Shown: positions 17,197 to 27,251 of the stretch, in pieces
Layout of the letters: each line of letters starts with the position of its first letter
How positions within the stretch are numbered: position 1 is the stretch's first letter
Source: Candidatus Terasakiella magnetica
GTDB taxonomy: Bacteria > Pseudomonadota > Alphaproteobacteria > Rhodospirillales > Terasakiellaceae
Length of the DNA stretch: 64,000 bases
Assembly (NCBI RefSeq): GCF_900093605.1
Contig: NZ_FLYE01000034.1
Coordinates: 124,001 to 188,000, forward strand
Direction: 5' to 3'
Notes under the pieces: generated by a model
The model's input: only the letters and a program-made list of their open reading frames with translations
Databases searched by the model: none
What the model was told of the DNA's origin: nothing
Made by a program: the position numbers and the translations under genes

Positions 17197-18062
17197 CCCG
17201 CTACATCCCCATCCTGTTTGTTTTTTTATGGAGCACAGGCTTCATCGGGGCCAAGCTCGGCCTACCGTTTGCCGAGCCTTATACATTTCTCTTTATCCGC
17301 ATGACCATCACCAGTGCGATCTTGCTGGTGGTCTTGCTCGTTCTTAAAAAATCATGGCCGTCTTCATGGAAGCTCAGCTCCCATGTGGCCTTATCCGGTG
17401 TTTTGATCCATTGCGGATATCTCGGTGGAGTTTTTACCGCCATTAAACTGGGCATGCCCTCAGGTTTGGCGGCGCTCATTGCCGGGCTTCAACCTTTGCT
17501 GACCGCCTTTGCCGCCCAACCTGTTTTAGGTGAAAAAGTTAAACCCGTCCAATGGCTGGGCCTAAGTCTTGGTCTAGCGGGGATTGTGCTGGTGCTTAGT
17601 GAGAAACTTGATCTGGCAAGCAACAATCTTTTTGACGGTTTTGGCCCTTGGGCCGTGGTTGCCGCCTTTTTTGCTGTGCTGAGCATTACAGCAAGTTCAC
17701 TTTATCAGAAAAAATACTGCACCGACATGCCGCTTATGAGTGGCACTTTCATTCAATATTGTGCCGCAGCCTTGCTCTATAGCATTGCGGCTGTCAGTTT
17801 TGAAACTATGGCGGTGCAATGGACAGGACAGTTTATCTTTGCCCTGTTCTGGCTGATCTTTATGCCGTCTTTTGGTGCCATTTCACTGTTAATGTGGATG
17901 ATCAAACAGGGCGAGGCTTCAAAAGTTGCCAGCCTGTTTTACATGGTGCCACCCGTCACCGCCCTTGAAGCTTTCTTCTTATTTGATGAAACACTTGGGC
18001 TCGCCGCACTTATCGGTATGGCAGTAGCCAGCCTTGGGGTCTGGATGGCGGTTAAGAAATAA
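17193..18062 (+). CDS. EamA/DMT family transporter
   Basis: 289 residues, about ten transmembrane helices, two EamA repeats. The N-terminus IPILFVFLWSTGFIGAKLGLP is the standard start for one DMT subgroup, which supports the TTG start at 17193 that overlaps the upstream stop. The second repeat includes FLFDETLGLAALIGMAVASLGVWM. Inner membrane; substrate unknown. Coupled to the small protein before it. Confidence 0.82.
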   Translation: MTRYIPILFVFLWSTGFIGAKLGLPFAEPYTFLFIRMTITSAILLVVLLVLKKSWPSSWKLSSHVALSGVLIHCGYLGGVFTAIKLGMPSGLAALIAGLQPLLTAFAAQPVLGEKVKPVQWLGLSLGLAGIVLVLSEKLDLASNNLFDGFGPWAVVAAFFAVLSITASSLYQKKYCTDMPLMSGTFIQYCAAALLYSIAAVSFETMAVQWTGQFIFALFWLIFMPSFGAISLLMWMIKQGEASKVASLFYMVPPVTALEAFFLFDETLGLAALIGMAVASLGVWMAVKK

Positions 18063-18065
18063 CAA

Positions 18066-18099
18066 AACACCCCTTAAGATTTATCTTAAAAGGGGTGTT
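18066..18099. terminator. Hairpin between convergent genes
   Basis: ACACCCC-TTAAGAT pairs with ATCTTAA-aa-GGGGTGT around a 2-base turn, with one AA bulge. Read on the minus strand, T-rich sequence follows. It probably terminates both the DMT gene and the M16 peptidase gene. Confidence 0.65.
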
Positions 18100-18107
18100 G
18101 CTCATTC

Positions 18108-19349
18108 TTAAATCTTAAATTCAGGAAGCTCTTCAATCGGGCCAATGGCTGCTAAAGTCGGTGTGCTTGAAAAGACCCGTTGAGAGACCTCCATCACCGC
18201 TTGTGCATCAATGGCATCGATTTTCTCGACCACTTCTTCAACCGTGATGGGACGTTTGAAAACAATCATCTGGCGTGCCAATTGCTCACAACGTGTTGAC
18301 GTGCTTTCCAGTGACATCAAAATACTGGATTTAAGCTGAGCACGTGAGCGCAAGACTTCTTCTTCGCTAACAGTCTCACAGACTTTTCTGATCTCATCCA
18401 CCAACACAGGCAAGAGCTCTTTTGTTTCTTCCGCGCCCGTTCCCGCATAAATACCCAGCATGCCGCCATCATCATAGGCAGAGACAAAGCTATAGATGGA
18501 ATACACCAAAGCGCGCTTTTCACGAATTTCCTGAAACAGGCGCGATGACATGCCCCCACCAAACAAAGTGGACATTACTGATAAAGAATAGAACTGCGGA
18601 TCGTCATAACGAATCCCATCAAACCCGGCTACCACATGGACCTGCTCCAGACTTGGGCGGTTCTCAATAAAGGTCCCGCCGACATAACGGGTTGGGTCTG
18701 CTGAAAGGGCTGTGTCTTTTGGAAGGGATTGGAATTTTTCACCAACCAATGCGACCAATTCATCATGATCAATATTACCAGCCGCACTAAAAACCATTTT
18801 AGAGGCTGAATAATTATCCTGCATATAAGATAAAACCTTATCGCGCGACATGGTGCGAATGATCTCAGCTTCGCCTAAAACAGGGCGACCCATGGCTTGG
18901 TCAGGATAGGCAATCTTTTGAAAGTGATCGAAGATAATATCATCCGGCGTATCATTGGCCTGATGGATTTCTTGCAAAATCACATTGCGTTCGCGCTCCA
19001 GCTCTTCTTCATCCAGAAGGGAGTTCTGCAAAATATCCGCAATAACATCTACTGCAAGGGCGGTATCTTCTTTTAACACCTTGGCATAATAGGCTGTGTT
19101 TTCGCGTGACGTATAGGCATTGATATGGCCGCCAACATTCTCGATCTCTTCAGCCAATTGCAAGGCGGTGCGTTTTTTTGTGCCTTTAAACGCCATATGT
19201 TCCAGCAGGTGGGAAATTCCGTTTACCTGCGGGTCCTCATGACGTGCACCAACCTCAACCCATGCGCCTAGTGAAACCGATTGCACAGAAGCCATATGGT
19301 CAGAAACGATGCGAAGACCGTTATCCAACGTTGTTACGCGAACTGTCAT
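18108..19349 (-). CDS. M16 family zinc peptidase (processing-peptidase-like)
   Basis: 413 residues, close in length to the single-copy alphaproteobacterial M16B peptidase related to the mitochondrial processing peptidase beta subunit. The inverted zinc motif is HLLEH at residues 47-51, within GISHLLEHMAFKGT, and a downstream Glu block is present (LERERNVILQEI). The C-terminal half is the second M16 domain. It degrades peptides, in or close to the cell envelope; physiological substrate unknown. Its ATG directly follows the stop of thrC with no gap, a common arrangement in this class, so both are in one operon. Confidence 0.9.
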   Translation of the reverse strand: MTVRVTTLDNGLRIVSDHMASVQSVSLGAWVEVGARHEDPQVNGISHLLEHMAFKGTKKRTALQLAEEIENVGGHINAYTSRENTAYYAKVLKEDTALAVDVIADILQNSLLDEEELERERNVILQEIHQANDTPDDIIFDHFQKIAYPDQAMGRPVLGEAEIIRTMSRDKVLSYMQDNYSASKMVFSAAGNIDHDELVALVGEKFQSLPKDTALSADPTRYVGGTFIENRPSLEQVHVVAGFDGIRYDDPQFYSLSVMSTLFGGGMSSRLFQEIREKRALVYSIYSFVSAYDDGGMLGIYAGTGAEETKELLPVLVDEIRKVCETVSEEEVLRSRAQLKSSILMSLESTSTRCEQLARQMIVFKRPITVEEVVEKIDAIDAQAVMEVSQRVFSSTPTLAAIGPIEELPEFKI

Positions 19350-20738
19350 TTACGCTAATGTCTCTTCAATATAAGCCTTGATGCCATCAAGATCATTTTC
19401 CAGCACATCAAAACGCTCATCACGATCAAACAGATCAGATAGACGTTCTGGCAGATCAGGATGAACACCACTTGCCTCTTTAACAGCGGCTGGGAATTTT
19501 GCAGGATGGGCAGTGGCAAGGGCCACGGTCACCGCATCGGTTTTCTCGCCATCACGGGCCACAGCGCAGCCAATGACAGAATGCGGATCAAGCAATTCAC
19601 CTGTTTGATGATAAAAATCAGAAATCGCTTTTTTAGTCTCTTCATCATCCAGACATTGTGCGGTGAAATCCTTGCACATGGCTTGCCAGCGATCTTTGCC
19701 AAAATCGACTTCGCCGTTATTGCGAAAATCTGTCAGCGCCTGATCAAGAGCAGCGCCATCACCCGCGTAATGCTGGGCGAGCAAACGCTCAAAGTTAGAG
19801 GAAATTTGAATATCCATGGAAGGGGACAGGCTGGGCTCAACCGTTTCCATCTTCATCACGCCTGTGTTGAAATAGCGTGTCAAAATGTCATTGCGGTTAG
19901 ACCCGATGATAAAACCATCAATGGGCAGGCCCATTTGTTGGGCGCAATATCCGGCAAATACATTACCAAAGTTACCTGTTGGCACGGCAAAGCGTGTTTT
20001 ACGATCCGGTGCCCCCACTTGCACAGCCGCCCAGAAATAATAGGCCACTTGCGCCATGATGCGCGCCCAGTTGATGGAGTTCACCGCAGACAGGTTGAGC
20101 TTATCGCGAAAATCCATGTCGTTAAACATGGCTTTCACCGCATCCTGACAATCATCAAACGTGCCTTCAACCGCAATATTATGCACATTTTCAGACATGA
20201 TCGTTGTCATCTGGCGGCGCTGTACATCAGAAACGCGGCCCTTTGGATGCATAATGAAAATATCAATACATTCACGATCACGGCATGCCTCAATCGCAGC
20301 AGAGCCTGTGTCCCCGGATGTAGCGCCAACGATGGTGACTTTCTCACCACGTTTTTTAAGCACATAATCAAACAAACGACCAAGCAATTGCAGGGCGTAA
20401 TCTTTAAAGGCCAATGTGGGACCATGAAACAGTTCCATCACCCACTGATCAGCATCAAGCTGCTTAAGTGGCGCAACTGAAGGATGACCGAATTCTTTAT
20501 AAGCGTCTTGAACAAGCTCGTTAAAATCGTCCTTGGGGATTGATCCCTCAACGAACGGATACATCACACGCACAGCCATATCGGCATATGATAGCCCACG
20601 CATATCGCGGATATCATCTTCGCTAAACTGGGGCCAGCTTTCTGGCAGGTAAAGACCGCCATCGCGGGCCAGACCCGTTAGAAGAACATCATCAAATGAA
20701 AGTGCGGGGGCTTTGCCGCGTGTGGAAACGTATTGCAC
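19350..20738 (-). CDS. thrC: Threonine synthase
   Basis: 462 residues. PLP-dependent conversion of O-phosphohomoserine to threonine. N-terminal GLARDGGLYLPESWP and the PLP-lysine region GPTLAFKDYALQ are diagnostic, as is GATSGDTGSAAIEAC, which binds the phosphate. Length matches the longer proteobacterial and fungal-like class. Translation starts with GTG (20738), preceded by GAGG at a good distance; this ribosome site lies in one arm of a strong inverted repeat in the leader. Cotranscribed with the M16 peptidase. Confidence 0.95.
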   Translation of the reverse strand: MQYVSTRGKAPALSFDDVLLTGLARDGGLYLPESWPQFSEDDIRDMRGLSYADMAVRVMYPFVEGSIPKDDFNELVQDAYKEFGHPSVAPLKQLDADQWVMELFHGPTLAFKDYALQLLGRLFDYVLKKRGEKVTIVGATSGDTGSAAIEACRDRECIDIFIMHPKGRVSDVQRRQMTTIMSENVHNIAVEGTFDDCQDAVKAMFNDMDFRDKLNLSAVNSINWARIMAQVAYYFWAAVQVGAPDRKTRFAVPTGNFGNVFAGYCAQQMGLPIDGFIIGSNRNDILTRYFNTGVMKMETVEPSLSPSMDIQISSNFERLLAQHYAGDGAALDQALTDFRNNGEVDFGKDRWQAMCKDFTAQCLDDEETKKAISDFYHQTGELLDPHSVIGCAVARDGEKTDAVTVALATAHPAKFPAAVKEASGVHPDLPERLSDLFDRDERFDVLENDLDGIKAYIEETLA

Positions 20739-20803
20739 CTTGGACCTCTTTTAGAGACAAAAACTTTCGCGCTGTTTAGCACGGTTTTAAAGAGAGTCCA
20801 AGG
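20738..20803 (-). promoter_or_regulatory. Leader hairpin covering the thrC ribosome site
   Basis: CCTTGGAC (at 20803-20796 on the minus strand) is the exact complement of GTCCAAGG next to the GTG start. Pairing continues through CTCTTTA / TAAAAGAG, giving about 15 bp with one bulge and a loop near 30 bases. The paired strand contains the GAGG ribosome site. Confidence 0.5.
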
Positions 20804-20833
20804 CGAAACACACATTGCGTCACTCTGATAAAA

Positions 20834-20874
20834 ACCAGCATCCCTATCTGGATTCTAGCCCCTAGCAAAATGAC
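20834..20874. repeat. Dispersed repeat family, degenerate copy 3
   Basis: Read on the minus strand it begins TGTCATTTTGCTAGGGGC and contains AATCCAGATAGGGATGCTGG, matching the CCAGATGG and ATGCTGG blocks of the copies near 48.2 kb. It lies just 3' of the SDR gene. Confidence 0.55.
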
Positions 20875-20881
20875 ATTTTTA

Positions 20882-21640
20882 TTATTTTGGAGCCATACGA
20901 AGTGCGCCATCCATACGGATCACTTCACCAGAGAGATAGGCATTTTCAACAATATGGTTAACCAGATTTGCAAATTCTTCCGGCTTACCCATGCGACCAC
21001 AAGGCACTGATTTATTCAACGCCTCTTGCACCTCTTCAGGCATGCCCAACAACATTGGCGTTGCCATAATACCCGGCGCAACCGTCATCACACGCACACC
21101 TTTTGGGGCCATTTCACGCGCGATGGGTAAAGTCAACGAGGCCACACCCCCTTTTGAAGCCGCATAAGCCGCCTGACCGATTTGACCATCGGCAAATGCA
21201 ATTGATGCCGTGTTGATCACAACGCCGCGCTCTTCATCATTTACAGGGTCTTGTGCAATCATATCGGCACAAGCCAGACGAGACATATTAAACGTGCCGA
21301 TCAAATTGACATTGATCACCTTGGAAAACAGATCAAGATCATGCGCGCCATTGCGACCAACGATTTTGGAAGCCGGTGCAATCCCCGCACAAGAAACCAC
21401 AATACGGGCGACCCCATGGGCTTCACGCGCGGTTGCAAAAGCAGCCTCAGCACTGGCAGCATCAGCCACGTTACATTCAACCGCAATGCCGCCAATTTCA
21501 TCGGCTACTTTTTGCGCAGCTTCCACATTCATATCAAAAATCGCAACTTTTGCACCTTGTGCAGCAAGCTTGCGCGCGGTTGCTTCACCCAAACCAGAAG
21601 CTGCACCCGTTACAATCGCACCTAAACCTTTAACGTCCAT
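20882..21640 (-). CDS. Short-chain dehydrogenase, 3-hydroxyacyl-CoA dehydrogenase type 2-like
   Basis: 252 residues from the ATG at 21640, with AGGAG 6 bases upstream. Classical SDR: the NAD-binding TGAASGLG near the N-terminus, a D after the second strand favouring NAD(H), an NTASIAF Ser segment and YAASKGG active site. The sequence pattern (ECNVADAASAEAAF, VNLIGTFNMSRL, GVRVMTVAPGIMATPML) resembles HSD10-type 3-hydroxyacyl-CoA / 3-hydroxy-2-methylbutyryl-CoA dehydrogenases of fatty-acid and isoleucine breakdown. A perfect 16-bp palindrome close to the promoter fits a catabolic repressor. Exact substrate cannot be fixed from sequence. Confidence 0.83.
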   Translation of the reverse strand: MDVKGLGAIVTGAASGLGEATARKLAAQGAKVAIFDMNVEAAQKVADEIGGIAVECNVADAASAEAAFATAREAHGVARIVVSCAGIAPASKIVGRNGAHDLDLFSKVINVNLIGTFNMSRLACADMIAQDPVNDEERGVVINTASIAFADGQIGQAAYAASKGGVASLTLPIAREMAPKGVRVMTVAPGIMATPMLLGMPEEVQEALNKSVPCGRMGKPEEFANLVNHIVENAYLSGEVIRMDGALRMAPK

Positions 21641-21664
21641 CATCGTCTCCTTAATCACTTTACC

Positions 21665-21680
21665 TTTACGTTAACGTAAA
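21665..21680. promoter_or_regulatory. Perfect 16-bp palindromic operator of the SDR gene
   Basis: TTTACGTTAACGTAAA is its own reverse complement. It lies about 10 bases downstream of the predicted -10 box and 25 bases before the ATG. The ACGTnnACGT core resembles LiuR (MerR-family) branched-chain and fatty-acid catabolism sites. Confidence 0.65.
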
Positions 21681-21689
21681 CTTGGAGAT

Positions 21690-21718
21690 GTTATATCAGA
21701 GGCAAAAGAGGGCTGCAA
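21690..21718 (-). promoter_or_regulatory. Predicted promoter of the SDR gene
   Basis: On the minus strand TTGCAG, a 17-base spacer and TATAAC. The palindrome directly downstream would overlap the transcription start region. Confidence 0.55.
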
Positions 21719-21760
21719 ATGAAAAACGTAGCTGCCTGCCCCGAGCGATTTACCACACAA

Positions 21761-21791
21761 CTGGATACTAGCCTCGCCAGTATGACAGGGG
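21761..21791. repeat. Dispersed repeat family, partial copy 4
   Basis: Contains ATACTaGcctcGCcAGTAT followed by GACAGGGGG, the end pattern of copy 1. It is located between the SDR promoter and the groEL terminator. Confidence 0.5.
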
Positions 21792-21796
21792 GACAC

Positions 21797-21830
21797 AAAA
21801 AAAGGGCCGCACCTAAAAGTGCGACCCTCT
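21797..21830 (-). terminator. Terminator of groESL
   Basis: On the minus strand GGGTCGCAC / GTGCGGCCC (one G-U pair) followed by seven T. Confidence 0.9.
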
Positions 21831-21863
21831 TTAATAGCTTTATAGCTTACTGGTTGGTTTGGC

Positions 21864-23528
<1,665 letters not shown>

Positions 23529-23574
23529 TTATTTTAAGCAGTCAATTAATAAGTAGAATGATGGATGGAGAGAA

Positions 23575-23865
23575 TTACTTCTCGATCACACCCATGATGT
23601 CTGTTTCTTTCATGATCAACAGGTCTTCACCGTCAACCTTGATTTCTGTACCAGACCATTTACCAAAGAGGATTTGATCGCCCGCTTTAACGTCAAGCGC
23701 AACGAACTCACCGTTGTCAGCGCGTACGCCAGAACCAACAGCAACAACTTCACCTTCAGATGGTTTTTCTTGTGCAGCTTCTGGAAGGATGATCCCGCCA
23801 GCAGTTTTCGTTTCTTGCTCCAGACGTTTTACGAGAACGCGGTCGTGCAAAGGACGAAATTTCAT
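23575..23865 (-). CDS. groES: Co-chaperonin GroES
   Basis: 96 residues from the ATG at 23865, giving [18 protein letters not shown], the normal GroES start; the frame is open 27 bases further but without support. The mobile loop appears as [14 protein letters not shown]. It forms the heptameric lid of GroEL. First gene of the groESL operon, transcribed from a TTGACA promoter with a CIRCE operator in the leader, so HrcA repression is expected. Confidence 0.97.
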   Translation of the reverse strand: MKFRPLHDRVLVKRLEQETKTAGGIILPEAAQEKPSEGEVVAVGSGVRADNGEFVALDVKAGDQILFGKWSGTEIKVDGEDLLIMKETDIMGVIEK

Positions 23866-23916
23866 AGTATTTAACTCCGTGATATTCACCAAAGTGGATG
23901 ACCCAAACGAGTCAGA

Positions 23917-23943
23917 TTAGCACTCGTTAGGTTCGAGTGCTAA
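23917..23943. promoter_or_regulatory. CIRCE operator (HrcA site)
   Basis: Exact consensus TTAGCACTC-N9-GAGTGCTAA, located between the groES promoter and start codon. Confidence 0.97.
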
Positions 23944-23945
23944 CA

Positions 23946-23974
23946 GAGTTAATTTCACAGGCTCAAACTGTCAA
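23946..23974 (-). promoter_or_regulatory. groESL promoter
   Basis: On the minus strand a perfect TTGACA, a 17-base spacer and TAACTC, with CIRCE starting two bases after the -10 box. This layout is typical of alphaproteobacterial groE promoters. Confidence 0.75.
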
Positions 23975-24030
23975 GCGGTGAATCACGTTTTTTTCAGGAA
24001 AACTGCATGGTGCAGCGCAGCAATCGCCTG

Positions 24031-25662
24031 TTATTTTGCTTTGCCACGCCGGTTTAGCAACTCATGCGCACCATTAAGCTTTTCCACATCAAAAATAATG
24101 AAGTTATTGTTGCGAAAATTCTGCACATACTCCACTGCCACATGATCAGGCGCTGCCTGTTTCCACAGGGTAATCACCTTGCTTTTAGGGTGAGCAGCCA
24201 GCCATTCATTTAGGTTATGCCCGCGTGTTGTTGATAGTTCGGCAATGGGTTTTTCAAGACGCCCCAGAAACTGAAACGTACCATGATATTTCGCCATGAA
24301 GGCCACGTCATAGCCCTCATCCTGCATGTCTTTAATCTTAAGCGACATGTCTTTAAGGTCAAAAGCTGCCCCCAAATAGGGCGCCATCACCAGATGAATG
24401 GCAACCACCAAAGCGGTCATCATGGATGTTAAGCTTAAAATCGCCCCGCATTGGGTTTTCAGCTTTTGGGTCACAACATAAAGCCCACAAAGGATCGGCA
24501 GAGCCATCCAGTAAGTCGGCAGTTCAAGCGCCCAAGTGGGGAATTTCTTGATCCCCAGATAAGGTGCAACCAAAACAGCCAAGCCAAGGATAATAACAAA
24601 GCCTGCCGGAACGATACGCCCCACGCGGCTGACTTTGGTATCCTCTTTCACCAAAAGACGTGCCAGCATAAAGGCAAAGGCAGGGAAGATCGGCAAAAGG
24701 TAATGCAACTGCTTGCCACTGATAAGCGAGAAAGCAAAAAAGATCGGCACAAACCACAAGATACAAAAACGCACTTGGGCTTGCCCAAGCAGGTTTTTAC
24801 CGCCCTGCCAGGCCGCTTTCCAAAGAATGGGCCAAATAACCCAAGGTAACAATAAGGGACCAATAACAGCGAGGTACCACCACCAAGGCCGCGCATGGGC
24901 AAAGGACTTCACCACCCGTCCCGCCGTTTGGCCCCAGAAAATAGCATCACGATATTCTTCCCCACCCAGAATCCCCGCAGGAACAGCCCATGCCAGTGCG
25001 ATCACCGCGCCACCAAGGACTGAGAGAAGAATATTGCGATACCATTTTTTGCGATTTTCAATGCGCCGCTCCACATCCCACAAGGGCAAGAGCAAGGCAA
25101 TGGGCAGGATTTGCAGCAAAATCACCGGACCTTTTGCCAAAACCCCAACGCCGATTGCCAATGTTAAAAACCACCAGCCTTTTTGATCACCATCGCGCCA
25201 TACCATTAAAAGGCCAAGTAAGCCCCAAAGGGTGCAAGCGGCAACCAACATATCAAACATGGTTACGGTGGTGAAAATCGTCCAAAAAACCGCGCCGAGC
25301 AAAATGATCGGAGAAAGGTCCGCAATGAGTTTTTCTTCAGGCCAGAGTTTTTGCGCCATAGCACGTGTGAGAAACAGACAAGCCAAAGCAAAGAGCGGGG
25401 CGACCATTGGCGGCCACCAGTCATTCACCCCAAAGACGGCCCAACCCAAATTCATAATCCAGAATAAAAGCGGCGGCTTATGGCTATAGGTCTCGCCATT
25501 CAGGTGAGGCACAATAAAATCACCACGCAACCACATCTCCCACGCCACAGCCAAATAGCGTGTTTCATCCACAGGCAAGGCCGGGCGTGTTAAAACAGCT
25601 GTTGCAACCAGCACAAGCCAGAGCAATGTAAAGGTGATAGGAGACCAGTGTTTTTGCAGCAT
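24031..25662 (-). CDS. Glycosyltransferase family 39 (ArnT-like) membrane protein
   Basis: 543 residues with about 11-12 transmembrane helices. The first periplasmic loop carries PVDETRYLAVAWEMW and HLNGETYSHKPPLLFW, the acidic DE motif and the YSHKPPL string of ArnT/PMT-type enzymes that move a sugar from a polyprenyl-phosphate donor to lipid A or another acceptor on the outer face of the inner membrane. It follows a TVP38 gene and a GT2 gene on the same strand. This suggests that the GT2 makes the polyprenyl-phosphate sugar and this enzyme transfers it. Sugar and acceptor are unknown; the aminoarabinose genes are not here. Confidence 0.85.
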   Translation of the reverse strand: MLQKHWSPITFTLLWLVLVATAVLTRPALPVDETRYLAVAWEMWLRGDFIVPHLNGETYSHKPPLLFWIMNLGWAVFGVNDWWPPMVAPLFALACLFLTRAMAQKLWPEEKLIADLSPIILLGAVFWTIFTTVTMFDMLVAACTLWGLLGLLMVWRDGDQKGWWFLTLAIGVGVLAKGPVILLQILPIALLLPLWDVERRIENRKKWYRNILLSVLGGAVIALAWAVPAGILGGEEYRDAIFWGQTAGRVVKSFAHARPWWWYLAVIGPLLLPWVIWPILWKAAWQGGKNLLGQAQVRFCILWFVPIFFAFSLISGKQLHYLLPIFPAFAFMLARLLVKEDTKVSRVGRIVPAGFVIILGLAVLVAPYLGIKKFPTWALELPTYWMALPILCGLYVVTQKLKTQCGAILSLTSMMTALVVAIHLVMAPYLGAAFDLKDMSLKIKDMQDEGYDVAFMAKYHGTFQFLGRLEKPIAELSTTRGHNLNEWLAAHPKSKVITLWKQAAPDHVAVEYVQNFRNNNFIIFDVEKLNGAHELLNRRGKAK

Positions 25663-25670
25663 CTATTTCT

Positions 25671-25739
25671 CGTCATGCCTGCCCAAGCAGGCCACTATGT
25701 GATCTTAAAAGACCCCGCTTTTTTTCGTGCGGGATGACG
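25671..25739. repeat. Dispersed repeat family, copy 5, overlapping a gene end
   Basis: CGTCAT (25671) and ATGACG (25734-25739) enclose two hairpins: GCCTGC-ccaa-GCAGGC (25677-25692) and CCCGC / GCGGG (25714-25733). The stop codon and last residues of the TVP38 gene are inside it. Confidence 0.7.
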
Positions 25740-26445
25740 ATTGTGAGGATTCAACAATCTCTTCGGCTTTTTCTGCATCACCTGTCAGCGCCGTTTCAAT
25801 ATCGCGGCCCAAGGTTTTACCATGGCGATAGCGACGATAGAGATACACCCCCAAAACGCCTGAGACAATGAAAAGAATCACACTAAGTGCAATGGACCAT
25901 TGTGGGTTTAGCTCAACCCCGCTGCCCGCCAGTGCAAAAACAAGTGATTGCGGGATATAGCCCACCATGGAGCCAATGATAAACGCAAGCGGGTTAACAC
26001 CTGAGACACCAGCTGCGGCATTGGTGGCAACGTTACTGCCAGCCGGTAAAAGCCGGATCAGCAAGGTCATGGTAAAGGGATTTTCAGCCAAGAAATCATC
26101 AATGCGTTTGATCTTGCGCGGGAATTTGCGCTTTACAAAAGCACGACCTAAAAAACGCGCAAAGAAAAAGGTCATCACGCAACCGGTCACAGTTGCCAGC
26201 ACTGCAATGGTCGTGCCCTTGACAATGCCAAAGGCATAGCCCCCCATGAACGATAGGATTTGACGGGGAAAGCCAAAAGCCGCCAACAAACCACCAAGGG
26301 AGATAAAGATAATCCAGCCCTTTAAGCCCTGACCGCGTACATAGCTATCAATCCAGCTTTCATCCATCCCTTGGGACAAAAGATAAGCCCCGGCTGCCAA
26401 GGCACACAGGAAAAGAAGCCCCTTTATGAAGAGCTTATAATTCAT
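25705..26445 (-). CDS. TVP38/TMEM64 (VTT domain) membrane protein
   Basis: 246 residues, several transmembrane helices, VTT/DedA-like core with the family signature FPRQILSFMGGYAFG and a later RLLPAGSNVATNAAAG ... GSMVGYIPQS stretch. Relatives act as lipid scramblase or polyprenyl-phosphate translocase-like proteins, which would suit a position between a GT2 and a GT39. Start overlaps the GT2 stop by 4 bases. The hydrophilic C-terminal tail (ESSQSSSRTKKSGVF) is partly encoded by an intergenic repeat, so the native end was probably altered. Confidence 0.83.
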   Translation of the reverse strand: MNYKLFIKGLLFLCALAAGAYLLSQGMDESWIDSYVRGQGLKGWIIFISLGGLLAAFGFPRQILSFMGGYAFGIVKGTTIAVLATVTGCVMTFFFARFLGRAFVKRKFPRKIKRIDDFLAENPFTMTLLIRLLPAGSNVATNAAAGVSGVNPLAFIIGSMVGYIPQSLVFALAGSGVELNPQWSIALSVILFIVSGVLGVYLYRRYRHGKTLGRDIETALTGDAEKAEEIVESSQSSSRTKKSGVF

Positions 26446-27179
26446 GCTTTATCCTGGGGGACAATCACAGGCACTTTACCGCGCGACTGCAACCACATGA
26501 CCCCCATGATATCCACAATCCCCACCCAAAGGCGGTTCCACATGCCATATTTTGAAACACCACGTTCGCGCGCACGATGGTTTACCTTGACCGATTGCAC
26601 ACGACCGCCGCGACGGATCATCAAGGCCGGTAAGAAACGGTGCATATGGTTAAAATACGGCAAATCAAGAAAAGCTGCGCGGGTGAATACTTTCAAGCCA
26701 CAGCCCGTATCAGGCGTATCATCGCCTAATAAACCAGCGCGGATTTTATTGGCATTGCGCGATTGCCACAGTTTAAAGGCGCTATCATGACGTTTGGCGC
26801 GCCAACCTGCCATCAAGAGCATGTCTTGGGCATCATCTTTAACAAGCTCGTCATAAAGCGCGGGGATATCAGCCGGATCATTTTGTCCATCACCATCCAA
26901 TGTGGCAATAACGCGCCCTGATGCATGTTTCACCCCGGTGCGCACCGCTGTGCTTTGCCCACAAGACTCTTTATGGGTCACAATGGTGAGGTTATCCAGT
27001 TTTGCCTGCATGTCGCGTAGTTTTTGTGGGGTGGCATCATCGCTGCCATCATCCACATAGACGATTTCAAAATCGACTTTTCCCTGCAAGGCCGCACAGA
27101 TTTCTTCAATCAACGGCTGGATGTTTTCCGCTTCATTTTTGACCGGAACAACAACAGAAATTTCTTTAGGAGACGTCAT
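26442..27179 (-). CDS. Glycosyltransferase family 2 (polyprenyl-phosphate sugar synthase-like)
   Basis: 245 residues from the ATG at 27179 (frame open to 27221). GT-A fold: VVVPVKNEAENI at the N-terminus, DDGSDDAT, and the nucleotide-sugar/metal motif LDGDGQNDP. The C-terminal HRARERGVSKYGMWNRLWVG is typical of dolichol-phosphate mannosyltransferase-like enzymes without the extra membrane domain. It should load a sugar on undecaprenyl phosphate at the cytosolic face. First gene of the GT2-TVP38-GT39 operon. Sugar unknown. Confidence 0.88.
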   Translation of the reverse strand: MTSPKEISVVVPVKNEAENIQPLIEEICAALQGKVDFEIVYVDDGSDDATPQKLRDMQAKLDNLTIVTHKESCGQSTAVRTGVKHASGRVIATLDGDGQNDPADIPALYDELVKDDAQDMLLMAGWRAKRHDSAFKLWQSRNANKIRAGLLGDDTPDTGCGLKVFTRAAFLDLPYFNHMHRFLPALMIRRGGRVQSVKVNHRARERGVSKYGMWNRLWVGIVDIMGVMWLQSRGKVPVIVPQDKA

Positions 27180-27251
27180 GAAAAAAGGCCTTGCGACAAA
27201 TGCAATAGAATCGCCGCGCATTATGGCCTTTTCACTGGTTTTGTCTAGTCC

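Noticed and set aside
19461-20480. Open frame of 339 codons on the plus strand
   Set aside because: It is antisense to thrC, which has clear family motifs. The plus-strand protein is His/Cys/Phe-rich with no recognisable motif or ribosome site.
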